A DNA stretch of 64,000 nucleotides, taken from positions 62,575,001 to 62,639,000 of the forward strand of contig NC_064826.1 of the NCBI RefSeq assembly GCF_024166365.1. Reading direction: 5' to 3'. Source of the DNA: Elephas maximus indicus. Lineage: Eukaryota > Chordata > Mammalia > Proboscidea > Elephantidae. A model generated the notes under the pieces. That model was given only the letters and a program-made list of their open reading frames with translations, ran no database searches and had not been told where the DNA came from. A program made the position numbers and the translations under genes. The first letter of the stretch is position 1; each line of letters starts with the position of its first letter. Shown here one piece after another: positions 12,501-23,159 of this stretch.

Positions 12501-15500
12501 CTGTAGTTTTCTTACCTGCAAATGGAGATAACAGTTTCAACTACATAGGGGTTTTTTTGAGGATAAAATGAATCCATACATTAAAGCTCTTCAGAAGGGC
12601 TTGGCATCTAGTGAGCACTCTGTCATGGGGCAGTGATTTTTATTATTTTGTTATAATGAGTGTTTCGATGGATTGGAGGGGTGAAGTATGAAGAGAGACT
12701 ATGGTAACACCTGATTTTACACGAATTGAATCTGACCTCCCCTCAAATTAATAAGGTTTTACTGATGGTGAACTATTTTAAAATAATAAAATCAACATTC
12801 ATTCTGTACAGTGATTCATTCAATCAGCCAGCAATTCAAGAAATATTTATTGAGCACCCACTATGAATCAAGCACTCTTCTAGGCACTGGATAAAACAGA
12901 GAACAAAAATCAATAAAACTTCTGCCCTTATAAAGATTACATTTACTGAGGAGGAAAATAAACCATGTCTTCATTTTTAGATTCATACAACATCCATGTG
13001 ATGAATGTATTACAAGTTTTCATTCTTACCATTTTCTTCATTGTTATTTCTACTAATTCTTTTATTCCTTCATCAGCCTCTTCTTCAGATGACTGTTGGT
13101 GCAGACTGTTCTTCAACATGTCAAATATTTCCTCTCGAGAAATGTAACCATCACCATTCAAATAATAAACTTCAAAACAGACTTTTCAAAGAATAAGAAG
13201 TTTTAGGACTTTCATAAGACCAGTTAAAATGTCATTAGTCTTAGTTATTTCAATATATGGTAACAAAGGATAAAAACAAATTATACACTATACAATTGCT
13301 AGTTTAATCTGCTATATGGTACAGCAAATTTAGAAAAGCACCCTTTATTGTATTTTCTTCCACAAGATTAAATACCGCTAGAGATGTAGAAATAAAGGCT
13401 TATAATATCTGGTTTTTGATAGAGAGGGTTTAAAAATGTTATGAAGCTAAAATAAAGGAGGTATTTTTGAAGCCTTTGATTACACAATACATATACACAA
13501 GTATATGTATGCATGTGTATTTTTTGGAGAATCATAATATTGGTTGCTCTATTTTTTTATATATAGAGCAACCAATATTATGATTCTCTTACACAGAGTG
13601 CAAAAATAGAAGTACATACTTCATCACTGACAACATTTTTCAGTATACAGTAAAACCTGAGGAAGCCAGAACCTGTGTAAGGTGGAAACCTGTCAGAGAA
13701 GGAAAACTCTAGTATTTCTGACTAAAGAGAGCAATAGAAAAGTGTTGAGACTAAAACAAAACAAAAAAAACCCAAACCCACAGCGGTCGAGTTGATTCCG
13801 ACTCATAGCAACCCTATAGGGCAGAGTAGAACTGCCCCATAGAATTTCCAAGGAGCACCTGGCGGACTCAAGCTGCTGACCTTTTGGTTAGCAGCCATAG
13901 CACTTAACCACTATGCTACTAGGGTTTCCGTGTTAAGACTGCACCCTGTCAAAGGTGGAATACTTGTGCAACCTGGAAAAACATGACAGTCCCGTCCAGT
14001 TCCACCTCTGACAGGTGTCAACTGTATTTAGGAGGAGAGTCCATCATCTCCTGGGGGCCTACTCCTCTGCACAATCCAAAATTATCAAATAATCTTTCCC
14101 TGGAGGTGACTTCCATTTCACTATGTAACCTCTACCACAGTTCACTCACTCACCCAACAAATGTTCTTACTCACATCCTGGGAATATGACAGGGAAGGAG
14201 CTCTCATGGAGTCTGTAGTCTACTTAAATGGTTTAGCAAATGCAATAGAGCCAGCAATAAAACTCCAGAGTAACAGATTAGCTGTGTCTGTTGAGTTTCC
14301 CCAACTTATAACATACATAGGAGTTTGCAACACAAGCCTACCAGAAATATTTCCTCTAACATATTTTCAATGTATATGAAACATTTTTGGAAACCCTGGT
14401 GACATAGTGGCTAAGTGCTACAACTGCTAACCAAATGCTTGGCAGTTCAAATCTACCAGGTGCTCCTTGGAAACTCTGTGAGGCAGTTCTACTCTGTCCT
14501 ACAGGGTCGCTATGAGTTGGAATCGACTCAACAGCAACAAGTTTTTATGAAACATTTTTAGGAAGTGAGAGTAGAGTAAGAAAACTTTCTTGATAGCATG
14601 ATGCTATTAAACCAAGTACAGTTGCACTGAATATCACAAGCACTTTCACAAAGTAATAGTATTACTACAAAGAATTTACATCCATGAAACTTAGCTTTTA
14701 ACTTCTCAGGGAGACTTTTGTATAAGAACACTGCAGCACACTTAAGCAGAAACTATATTTGAGTGTTACTCCATAAAAAATAGCACCAGAGGAAAGAACT
14801 TAAGGAAAAAAAAAGACTAAAAATTCATAAATGTCAGAAAAAATGATTTTGAAAAAATGTTGCTATCATTTTTTAAATGTGGATTTAATTCAGAGATCAT
14901 TTTCAATGCTCCACTTCAAATTCAAGTGAAAGAATGAGATAAAATTTTGCAGTATAGGTACACAGAAATCTTACAGTGCAGTCTTAAACAATTTGACACC
15001 TTAATAAGACAATTTGTTCTCTTGAAAACTGCTATTTAAAATAATTCCTATTCTATTCTCAGATCCTGACACTAGAGGTGTAAAGGATGGGAAACACACA
15101 TCACACCAATTAAACAGTGAGGTGAGGCCAAAGCTATGCCTAGGAAAAATTGTGAATTTTTTTTTTTGGTCTTTGGAATTCCTAACTTTCCCTTCCTGTA
15201 GGAAGCTTCATTTATAGTCATTCTCCCTTTGGGCTCCGGTTGTCATCAACTTTCTTGTCCCTTTTTCTCTTCCCTCTCTTCACTAATCAGAACCAGCTCT
15301 CACATTGGGGTAGTAATACCCAGTGGTTAATGTGTTTTACCTCCTCTTGTGTCAATCCCACACATTTTCTTTGATGAAAAGACAAGGAATGGTGCCTACA
15401 TATGTCCTGCTCCTTCTCTTCCTGTAACCTCAGCAGGTAGCCAGGCCCGGTTCCTGCCGAGCCCAGAAGCAGCCTCAGAAACCTCAGCCACTGGCGTACA

Positions 15501-18500
15501 CCCTGACGCTTGTCCTTAGACTAGGCCTTAAGCCAAAGGCCCATCTGGGTGACATTTGGGCATTACAGAACCAGTGAAGGAAATGCTTGAGGAGTCTGGG
15601 GCTGGGGACTCCCCCCTGTGACCCTACAATTGGGCCACTCATTTCATCTGCTTTTAAGCAGTCATGAAACATTTTTTCGAGGTTGCTATAGAAGACACAC
15701 TGATTTCACAATTCTTAAATATTTAAGCATTCACTAAATAAAAAATTGACGATAAAGCCAGTAATCACATATAGAAATCTTACACTTCAGCTTTTCTTCA
15801 AAAGTCCCTCGAAGAAACACTGATAATCCTTTAACCCATTCATTTACATTTATGCGGCTATCATTGTCTTTGTCAAATGCAAAAAACACTGAAACAAAAA
15901 GAATGTGTATGTGCATTGTAATTTAGAGTCATTTTATAATTCAGTAGTATGTATGCAGATAGAAAAACTTTTTCTCCAGTTGAAAGGGGAAAAGGTTCTG
16001 GCAGTCTTTCTTGAATGAACCAAACTTTTTGAAAGGAGTATGTTTACAGTCATTCTCCATTAACAATGATGAACTTCATTTGTATCTTTCATACAGTTAC
16101 TATACACCAAGACCAACAGAGGAGTTGATCAATGTGGTATTAATTTTATTCTAAAAAGAGTGGCAAAAATTCTAGAGTTTGCATTATGCCTAGTTAATGT
16201 TAAATTACTACAATAATTATTTTAAATATTACCAATGAAATCTTAGTATTTTCTGGTAAATAAGTTAAAATACTTATTCTTGGGGGTGATGGATATGTTA
16301 ATTATTATTTTGACTGGGGTCATGGTTCATGGGTGTATACATGTTAAAACTTACCAAGCTGTACATTTTAAAAATTCATTATAAAATCAACTAAATCACA
16401 TTAATTTCCTATTTTAAACATGTAAAAAAATTTTTTTCAATGTTTTTTTTTGTACTATTTTTCATCTTTATGAGGAAAGTGAAGTCATTTAATAATTTAC
16501 ATGTCTATGGCGTGTGAGGAAACCCTGGTGGCATAGTGGTTAAGAGATAGGGTTGCTAACCAAAATGTCAGCAGTTCAAATCCACCAGGTGCTCCTTGGA
16601 AACCCTATGGGGCAGTTCTCCTCTGTCCTATAGGGTTGTTGAGTCGGAATCGACTCAGTTGGCAATGGGTCTGGTTTTTGGTTTTGGTATAGCTTGTAAG
16701 TGCTACGTGCTTATCTTTTAAAAAAACAATACTGCTAGCTTATTTAGTTCATAGCTACGAAATTCTGAGTGAGCTTTTAAGAAACATCCTCACTACAAAC
16801 TACTGGTTTACATTGGCAGCACTAGCAACTATGCCTTTCTAGTTTGGCATTGAAAAAGCTGAATCTTTGATGGAAATCAAGCACATACACAGCCACAGGT
16901 AATATTTATTTGCCATATCTCCCTTTGGCCCATTTCAGTCTCTTATGAGTTCTTACCCCTATCCATCAGCATATCATCAGTCATTCCGAATATGCTGTGT
17001 AGGATATCTTGAAATGCACTGCGATCTAGCCCAATCTTATTAAGTCTTTCATCAGTTCCTTTCACCAAGCTGTGAAAAAGCCTTATGAGACACTCAATTT
17101 CACTTTTTTTGACTGTAAAATGAAAAGACATAAATACAACTAGGATTTAACTACTGAGTTTTTCAACCCAATCCATTTTACTCAGCAGCTATTTTGTTCC
17201 TATGACACTATGTGCTCTGTTGATACAGAAAGTACGGCATGAATTTGTTACTTAAAGTTTACACATAAAGTGGGCCTCCTATGAAGTCCCAGGAAACCCT
17301 GGTGGCATAGTGGTTAAGAGCTACGGCTGCTAACCCAAAAGTTGGCAGTTCAAATTCACCTGGCACTCCTTGGAAACTGTATGGGGCAGTTCTACCCTGT
17401 CCTATAGGGTGGCTATGCATCGGAATTGATTCAACAGTAATGGGTTAAGAAGCCCCATAAGACAGTTATAGTATATAATTGACAAATTATGTACTATAAA
17501 GGTCACCACCATAGCCACACGGATAGAAATCAGTATGGGAAAGAGAAGCCAGGCCATTTTCAGATTTTGAACTGGGCCTTAAAAGATGCATAGTATTTAT
17601 GTAAGACGGACTGTGCTGGAGATGGTAAAAAAGTGGAAAATCCCAGGAGGAGAGAACATGAGTAAAGAAAAGACGTGAAATTGAGGTGAGGATGACCATG
17701 CCTTATTGGGAGCATAGCAATGAGATGGAAGTGAAAAACAGGTTGAAGATGGGAGCCTTATACACCTGGTCAGAGGATTAACATTTATTGGAGCTGTGCT
17801 TCTCATGGTGTGATCTTTGAGTCATCTGTATGAGACTCAATCACCTCTCCACCATCCCACACTTGTTAAATAGCAGATTAAAGGCCTTGGCCCAGACCTT
17901 TGAGTTTTATCCATGTAGTTCACATCTCATTTTATCTAACCATCATAAATGGTATTTGGGAAATCATGGGTAATTGAAATGGCACTGAGATGCTAGAGAT
18001 GAACTCATATTATTGTTTTAACTGAACTTTTAATTTCGGAAGAATTTTAGATTTACAGAGAGATGCCAAAATAGTACACAGAATATTCGTATGTTAACAT
18101 CTTACATAACCGTGGCACATTTGTGAAAACTAATAAATTTAACATTGGTACACCACTGTTAACTAAACCACAAACTTTACTCAGGCTGCACCAGTTTTTC
18201 CCCTAGTGTCCATTTTTTTGTTGTTCCAGGACCCAATCCAGAATCTTCTCCAATCTTTGAGTTTTCAGTCTTTCTAGGTTTTTCATAACCATGATAAATT
18301 TTGAGGAGTACTGGTCAGGTGTCTGGTAGAATGCTCCTCCATTTGGGTTTGCCTGATTTTTTCTCAGGATTAGTCAGTGGTTATGTGTTTTGGGGAAGAA
18401 TACCATAGAGGTAAAATGCCATTTTCATCACATCCTATCAGGGGATAGAGAACATGCCTAATCACTGGTGATGTTAACTTCGATCACTTGGTTAAGGTAG

Positions 18501-21500
18501 AGTCTACCAAATTTCTCTACTATACTACTTTTCCCTTTCCACAATCTATTCTTTAGATGTGAGTCATTAAGTCCAGCCCACACTCTACTTCCTCGGAGGG
18601 GTATCTATATATTATTACTTGGGATTCTTCTATAAGGTATGACTTTTTCCTCCATTTACTTATTCAATCATTTGGATCAGTATGAACTCATGGCCATTTG
18701 TTTTTACTACAGGTTATATTCCAATATTATGTTATTCTCTTGCTTATCATCCCAACTTTTGGAATCGACTTGGTGGCAATAGGTTTGTTTTGGTTTGGCA
18801 TTGGAAGTTTTCAAGTTGGCTCCTGTGTCTTTGACATACCCCTATCTTTTTGCACACTTCCTTGCTTTCTGGCACCATGTTTCCAGGCTCATCTTGCCTT
18901 TCCCCTGCTCAGCTATTTCTCCAAGGAGTCCTAGTTCTTTTTACTGGAGAATGGTTTTAAAAATGAAGGTCTGGGAACTTGTGTGTTTGATGTTACTGTC
19001 TGTAGGCCCTCTCAGAGATAGGAAATATGCATGTATACTAAAATCTATTTATACACACATATTAGTCGATGTTATTTTGTCTCAGAAAAAAAGTAAATGA
19101 CAAACATTGGACTAGTGGACTTAGAGGTGGTACTGGGTTAAGTGTCAGGAGAGATGATCAATTGTATTAAAAACTCATGAACGCTCAGGAAGAGGGGCTC
19201 GTGAATTCACAAAGGCAAATCATATTGTATTTCCTCTCTCTGTAAGGAGTGGATCAGAGAAATGCAGTTCACAAAGTATTCTGGGTTTTATCAAGGCATC
19301 TGATACAATCTCATGCCATTCTTATAGACAAAATATAAAAACGTGGACTAGAAAGTTACAGACATAGCAGATGGAGCACTTTTATTCTAAAGGTGCTCCT
19401 TAACATGTTAATATCTACTCAATATCTGGTAGTGCCTAGCACAATGGTAGGCTCTCAGTAATGGTTTGTTGAATAAATACAGTGATAAACGTATTTATCA
19501 ACCATGTGCAAACTGGAACACATGTCAGAATTAGAGTACTTCATGTTGGAGAGGTTAAGGAATATTCTGGATGAGTCAGGATCCAAAATCACCTCTAGAC
19601 ACCAAAACCATCAGTTGAACATGAAATTTACTAGAAATAGTTTTAAAATTCTGCACTTAGCTTAAAAAAAAAAAAAAAAGCCACTGTTCTACATAAGCAT
19701 TAAAATTTTAAGGCTAAACGACGGTACATGGGAAAAAGACGAGGTTGCTTCCCTGCTCAGTATCAGTCAAGTTGGGATCGATATGAAGCTGATAGACCTC
19801 ATTTCACGTGGCAAAAACAACTTAGGTCAGGAGTCCTCAAACTTCAGTGTGTCTGAGAATACCTGTAGTCAGAAATTTGGATCCTTGACCTAACTTCCAG
19901 GGAATTTTTAGTAAGTCTAGCATGGTAACCAGGAATCCGCATTTCCAACACAAACCTTTAGGTGATTCTGAAGGTGGAGATACTCTTACCATTCTTTGAA
20001 TAAGAGGTACATAACCAAGCCTGGTTACATACCTTCTCGTGCCCAGTGCAAAATGAATATGCAGATCCCTTCAAAAAGTGTTAAAGTCAATGACAGCAAA
20101 CTACTACACCAAGCATGGGGCCCTGTGAGACTGCACGGATTGCACCTCCATATAGTCCACTCCGTGGAGAGTTATTTCAGCTCTTTCTTCATGCTGCTGC
20201 CTAAGGGGGTGCTCTAAACACTTTGCAATACCTCCATAGCCTACAGGAAAGAGTACAAGCTCCTCAACACGGAATGAATACAAGGCCTTCTACTAGCCAG
20301 CCTTTGCCTCTTGAATCTCTGCCCATTCCTTACATTCCAGCAATACCAAAATACCACCAGTCTTCTAAGACACTACCATGTTTCCTATATTCATATACAG
20401 TTCCCTCAACAATTCATGTTCCTAAGCCATCTCAGACACCACCTCTTTTGAAGTATCTACCTTTAGCCCCTCCTCTATAGCCTGTACTACTTTCACAATT
20501 GCCTTTATTATCCTGAGGTATTTACCTGCCTCCCTTACTACATTAATGGACCTCATGCACAGCCACTATCCAGCTGTCAGGGGGGGCTTGTGTGTTGCTA
20601 TGATGCTGAACAGGTTTCAGCGAAGCTTCCAGACTAAGACAGACTAGGAAGAAATGCCTGGCAATTTACTTCCAAAATTCAGCCAATGAAAACCCTATGG
20701 ATCACAATAGTCTGATTCACAACCGATCACAGAGATGATGCAGGACTGGGCAACATTTCATTCCACAGTGCCTGGGGTTGCCATGAGTCGGAGGCCGACT
20801 CCACAGCAGCTAACAACCTTTGGTAAAGGGGTTAGATTTATTTCGTGTAACTCTACAGCAGCACCGTCCAATAGAACTTTCTGAGATGATGGAAATTTTC
20901 TGAGATGATGGAAATGTTCTGTTATCAGCCATTCAATTTGGTAGCACCTGAAACATGGCTAGAGTGACCAAGAAACTGAATTTTACATTTTATTTAATCT
21001 TAATGTAATTTTAAACAGCGGCACATGGCTAGTGGCTACTATGCTGGACAGTGTAACTTTAGAGAGCATATGAAATCAATGGGTAGAAGTTATACTAGCT
21101 CTAGAATATAAAACATTCTAAAACAGGCACATGTAAAATAGTCCAGTTTAAAAAAAAAAAAAACAATCTGGTTACACTGGTGTAGGATATTGAGTAAACT
21201 GCTATGTTTAAGTGTTCAGGGTCTGAACTTTTGATCACAAGTGTCTAATGCTTTGGAAGAATGGAGGAAAACTGCCACTCATTCCTTTTTCAAACAATAA
21301 TTACAAACATCTATTTTGCAGTAGACTGTATAAGACATGGTCCTGATCAAGTATTACATACTCACACCCATAGACTATTTTAAGGAATTGCTTTCAAACA
21401 CAGCAAACTATGAAGTCAAACACACTTAGGGGTAGCAGATACCCCTAAACATAATTTTGTTAGGATTGGGAAAGGTGTTAGACTTTGAAAGTATGCAAAG

Positions 21501-22496
21501 TTCCTTCTAAATGTTATAAAAGCCAGGCTGTGTTAGAAAGCAGCAAATGACAGCAGATATTTCTTATTACATTCAGTACTGGCTAAGTCTGCAGGAGCGT
21601 TCTAACTATACAATTTAAGGGATGCATGATATCAGGATTGGAAAACAGGCCCTTAAGAGCTTGAGGAACCAAGTTAAGTTTAAAGCCCAATTGGAATAAG
21701 AGAAAACGGAATTAAGTCTAACATGAGATTCCCCGATGAGGCGGTACCTATCCCCCCAAGGTCACACATGGAAAAATGGGAGTAGCCAATAAGGAAGCTG
21801 TGGAGCAGTTGCTGATATAAAGCTCCTTCCTTTAGGTCTAAAAACAGATTCTCTGAAAACTGTCAGGATTGCTTGTGGTCACGTTTGAGAAACAAAATTT
21901 GCAAGATAACTTTTAAAGACCTGTTAAATTTGATTAGCTGCAAAAAATACTGAACACTTGCCATGTGCAAACACTGTACTGTTTCTTCAACACCTGAAGT
22001 ATCTTATGTATCTCTGTTAACCCCTAGAAGTACCCATTTGCCAGTATGGGTTTTGTGTGAAAACAGTCTGTGAGGCTAGAGAACTCAGGGATCTGGTCAG
22101 AGCAAACCTTTATGAAAATTTTTATTAAATTTGAATTTCATACTATAATAAAATTAGTTCTTGGTTGACTGATAACCCTTTGGCATTTAAGATGCCCTCA
22201 AAATCCTCAAGCTAGTCTTCTCACATACCCGAATATATTTTAGGACACTGATGATTACAAGTTTTCTGTGTAAGTACAGCATAATTGTTCTCTTGCTTAT
22301 CTACTTTTAAAATGGCCAAAATATTAGATAGGAACTAGTTATTTTAGGGTTGCAAAAACACTTACTGACGTCTACCAACGTTTGTATCTGATTAAGTAAG
22401 TATGTTCAGGTAGTGCTGGATGTCTAGTTAGTACTTACAGCTCCTGACAGTTTTACTAATGGATTCCACCAGTTTCTTCAGAGCCTTCTGGTCCAT
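9448..22496 (-). CDS. Calaxin-like (CLXN/EFCAB1 paralog) EF-hand protein, 6 coding exons, 210 aa
   Basis: Calaxin is a Ca2+ sensor on axonemal outer dynein arms of motile cilia and sperm tails; this protein is clearly its relative. Coding exons, in transcript order: 22496-22439, 17112-16957, 15888-15784, 13181-13030, 11181-11077, 9504-9448. They give 633 nt with no stop, intron phases 1,1,1,0,0 and GT-AG junctions throughout. Landmarks are [32 protein letters not shown] (calaxin: GLDRNAF...FGMTDDM), three EF-hand loops (77-88, 113-124, 158-169), [11 protein letters not shown] and [12 protein letters not shown]. The last exon encodes [10 protein letters not shown], like calaxin's MEFEAQVFKD, and total length is near calaxin's 211. 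Loop 2 has Tyr113 where a Ca2+-ligating Asp is expected. In human, CLXN lies on chromosome 8, so this is a paralog rather than the same gene. It is tail-to-tail with RBM48 and downstream of FAM133B on the same strand. Introns exclude a retrocopy. Expression is unproven. Confidence 0.85.
9877..9926. repeat. 25-bp exact tandem duplication
   Basis: The unit beginning ACTGATACGCACTTGG and ending ATGAC occurs twice head to tail without mismatch. Confidence 0.9.
10085..10262 (+). repeat. MER5A-like hAT-Charlie relic
   Basis: GCTTCTCAGACTTTAAGGTA and CACAGGTGATGCTAGTGCTG correspond to the two ends of the MER5A type. Diverged. Confidence 0.5.
10846..10904 (+). mobile_element. AfroSINE 3' tail fragment
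   Basis: Only the CACTATGAATCGGAATTGGC tail region with its T-rich end is present. Confidence 0.7.
11077..11181 (-). CDS. Calaxin-like gene, coding exon 5 (EF-hand 3)
   Basis: Encodes [18 protein letters not shown] and [14 protein letters not shown]. The donor is CAG then GTAGTT. Without splicing the frame would run 11 more codons to a TGA at 11044; the matching downstream exon argues for splicing here. Confidence 0.85.
11313..11478 (+). mobile_element. AfroSINE
   Basis: Complete copy ending in a long T tract. Confidence 0.85.
12440..12650 (+). repeat. MIR-like SINE fragment
   Basis: TGTGACCTTGGATAAATTAC followed by TTTTCTTACCTGCAAATGGA, typical MIR core order. Confidence 0.6.
13030..13181 (-). 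CDS. Calaxin-like gene, coding exon 4 (EF-hand 2)
   Basis: Encodes [20 protein letters not shown] and then the acidic segment ending in TMKKM. Loop position 1 is Tyr (TAT) where calaxin has Asp. The acceptor pyrimidine tract is interrupted by purines but the frame joins cleanly. Confidence 0.88.
13527..13588. repeat. Perfect 26-bp inverted repeat with 10-nt loop
   Basis: Arms 13527-13552 and 13563-13588 are exact reverse complements (GAGAATCATAATATTGG... / ...CCAATATTATGATTCTC) around TTTTTTATAT. Transcribed, either strand would fold into a hairpin. It lies in an intron of the calaxin-like gene and matches no repeat I recognise. Confidence 0.95.
13753..13930 (-). mobile_element. AfroSINE
   Basis: Complete reversed copy, flanked by GTGTTGAGACT and GTGTTAAGACT as a near-perfect 11-bp duplication. 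Confidence 0.85.
14389..14545 (+). mobile_element. AfroSINE with 14-bp target-site duplication
   Basis: TATGAAACATTTTT occurs exactly at both edges (14375-14388 and 14546-14559), pointing to L1-like or RTE-like target-primed insertion. Confidence 0.9.
15784..15888 (-). CDS. Calaxin-like gene, coding exon 3 (EF-hand 1)
   Basis: Encodes [18 protein letters not shown] followed by [17 protein letters not shown]. The loop has Asp at 1, 3 and 5 and Glu at 12, so it looks competent to bind Ca2+. Phase 1 to phase 1, 105 nt. Confidence 0.88.
15889..16956 (-). other. Calaxin-like gene, intron 2
   Basis: AT-rich unique sequence plus one plus-strand AfroSINE. Confidence 0.7.
16518..16687 (+). mobile_element. 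AfroSINE
   Basis: Complete copy with box-A-like TGGCATAGTGG and box-B-like AGTTCAAATCC. Confidence 0.85.
16957..17112 (-). CDS. Calaxin-like gene, coding exon 2
   Basis: Begins [15 protein letters not shown] and ends [10 protein letters not shown], phase 1 to phase 1 (156 nt). Acceptor TTTTACAG, donor GTAAGA. Confidence 0.88.
17292..17447 (+). mobile_element. AfroSINE
   Basis: Complete copy, short tail. Confidence 0.85.
17795..17935 (+). repeat. Degraded MER5A-like relic
   Basis: GTGCTTCTCATGGTGTGATC opening, AATCACCTC and GGCCCAGACC in order. Confidence 0.35.
18005..18756 (-). mobile_element. Old L1 3'-UTR fragment
   Basis: TTTAATTTCGGAAGAATTTT and CTAATAAATTTAACATTGGT are familiar from L1 3' UTRs of the L1ME/MC type. 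Non-coding. Confidence 0.6.
18757..18798 (+). mobile_element. AfroSINE 3' tail fragment
   Basis: Only TTGGAATCGACTTGGTGGCA and the T/G-rich end remain. Confidence 0.7.
19828..19990 (+). repeat. Degraded MER5A-like relic
   Basis: GAGTCCTCAAACTTCAGTGT opening and GGTGATTCTGAAGGTGG end. Confidence 0.4.
20225..20560 (+). repeat. L2-like LINE 3' fragment
   Basis: Order of AAGAGTACAAGCTCCTCAAC, ACAAGGCCTTCTACTAGCC and a pyrimidine-rich run is L2-like. Confidence 0.5.
20585..20822 (+). mobile_element. RTE-tail non-autonomous element
   Basis: GGCAATTTACTTCCAAAATTC, CCAATGAAAACCCTATGGAT and the 3' end GCCATGAGTCGGAGGCCGAC then AGCTAACAAC. The same left segment occurs at 47.5 kb. The 3' end is RTE-like. 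Confidence 0.6.
20855..21065 (+). repeat. hAT-Charlie-type MER element with internal duplication
   Basis: GCACCGTCCAATAGAACTTT at the left and GTGGCTACTATGCTGGACAG at the right are the inverted ends. TTCTGAGATGATGGAAAT is duplicated in tandem near the left end. Confidence 0.55.
22439..22496 (-). CDS. Calaxin-like gene, coding exon 1
   Basis: Encodes [19 protein letters not shown] plus the first base of the next codon, with strong donor GTAAGTACT. Start context AACATGG is good, and calaxin starts in the same place with MNRKKLQKLTDTL. The frame is defined by homology and by phase-1 joining to exon 2. Confidence 0.8.
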
Positions 22497-22608
22497 GTTG
22501 GGTGTGATGCCAACACACCGCAGACTTCCCAGACAGCCTAGCTCCAAGCCTGAGCTCCCTGGGTTGCCACTGATTCCACAGCTCATCACTCCCTACCCAA
22601 CACAGAAT

Positions 22609-22622
22609 GTTACCACGGCAAC
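22609..22622. promoter_or_regulatory. X-box (RFX-type) motif
   Basis: GTTACCACGGCAAC is an imperfect palindrome of the RFX form: GTTACC, 2-base spacer, GGCAAC (ideal GTTGCC-NN-GGCAAC). It lies about 115-125 bp upstream of the calaxin-like ATG. RFX sites at this distance are characteristic of motile-cilium genes. Confidence 0.65.
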
Positions 22623-22666
22623 CTCCCAGCAACCAGACACAGAAGGTTCTCAGTAACAAAAAATAC

Positions 22667-22680
22667 GCAACAATTGTTGC
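22667..22680. repeat. Perfect 14-bp palindrome GCAACAATTGTTGC
   Basis: CAAC and GTTG half-sites face each other across AATT, about 45 bp upstream of the X-box. It may be regulatory or chance. Confidence 0.4.
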
Positions 22681-22757
22681 TACCACCTAGAATAAATGCT
22701 GTAATTTTATTAAGGTTACTGTAATCTGCAATATTACAGCAATTCCAACATCTATAT

Positions 22758-22965
22758 TTTTGGGGGGGACTAAATACTAGTCTGGTTAAGCACTCGGCTG
22801 CTAACTGAAAAGTTGGCGGTTCAAACCCGCCAGGGGCTCTGTGGGAAAACCTTGGCAGTCTGTTCCCATAAAGATGAGAGTCTAGAAAAACCCCATGGGG
22901 CAGTTCTGCTCTGTCACACGGGGAAGCTATGAGTTGAAAATCAACTCGATGGCATCTTAAGGAAA
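22758..22965 (+). mobile_element. AfroSINE, subfamily with internal insert
   Basis: Has an extra segment AACCTTGGCAGTCTGTTCCC between tRNA part and tail, shared with the copies at 23343 and 49326. Confidence 0.75.
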
Positions 22966-23030
22966 TACCAGATGAGTGTTTACAGATTTTAAATTGAAAA
23001 CTGGTAATTTTTTAAAACTGTGAAACCTAC

Positions 23031-23159
23031 CATTTAAGTCTGAAGAATGGCCATTCTCACTTAGTTTCTCTGAGGTTAGTCTATTGTTCTCCATAAAATG
23101 AAAGAAAATTCGGCAACAGGCTTTTAGCACATCTTGATTAAAGGGATGTGAATCTGTAC
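23031..23159 (-). other. Candidate coding exon upstream of the calaxin-like gene
   Basis: The minus strand is open for 43 codons (TDSHPFNQDVLKACCRIFFH then FMENNRLTSEKLSENG ...), with an AG acceptor before it and donor GTAGGT after it. Its length of 129 nt is phase 1 to phase 1, so it could join calaxin-like exon 2 in frame; an internal ATG at 23094 could serve as an alternative start. The frame stays open past the donor, so chance is possible. I do not recognise the peptide. Confidence 0.3.

Larger units (their letters stand above)
11182..13029 (-). other. Calaxin-like gene, intron 4
   Basis: Contains an AfroSINE (11313-11478), a MIR-like piece (12440-12650) and an old interspersed-repeat segment around 12820-12935 (TATTTATTGAGCACC type). 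The rest is unique. Confidence 0.7.
13182..15783 (-). other. Calaxin-like gene, intron 3
   Basis: Contains a perfect 26-bp inverted repeat near 13.55 kb and two AfroSINEs in opposite orientation. The remaining sequence, including 14560-15783, has no recognisable feature. Confidence 0.7.
17113..22438 (-). other. Calaxin-like gene, intron 1
   Basis: The longest intron of this gene. It holds an AfroSINE and SINE fragments, an L1 3'-UTR piece, hAT-Charlie-type relics, an L2 piece and an RTE-tail element. About 21.07-22.43 kb is unique sequence with no visible gene. Confidence 0.7.
22497..22700 (-). promoter_or_regulatory. Putative promoter of the calaxin-like gene
   Basis: Moderately GC-rich sequence just upstream of the ATG, containing an X-box and a GTTG/CAAC palindrome (listed separately). 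The TSS is unknown. Confidence 0.5.

Noticed and set aside
9448..22496. Processed pseudogene of calaxin
   Set aside because: Five introns with correct boundaries and phases exclude a retrocopy, and no disabling change is visible.
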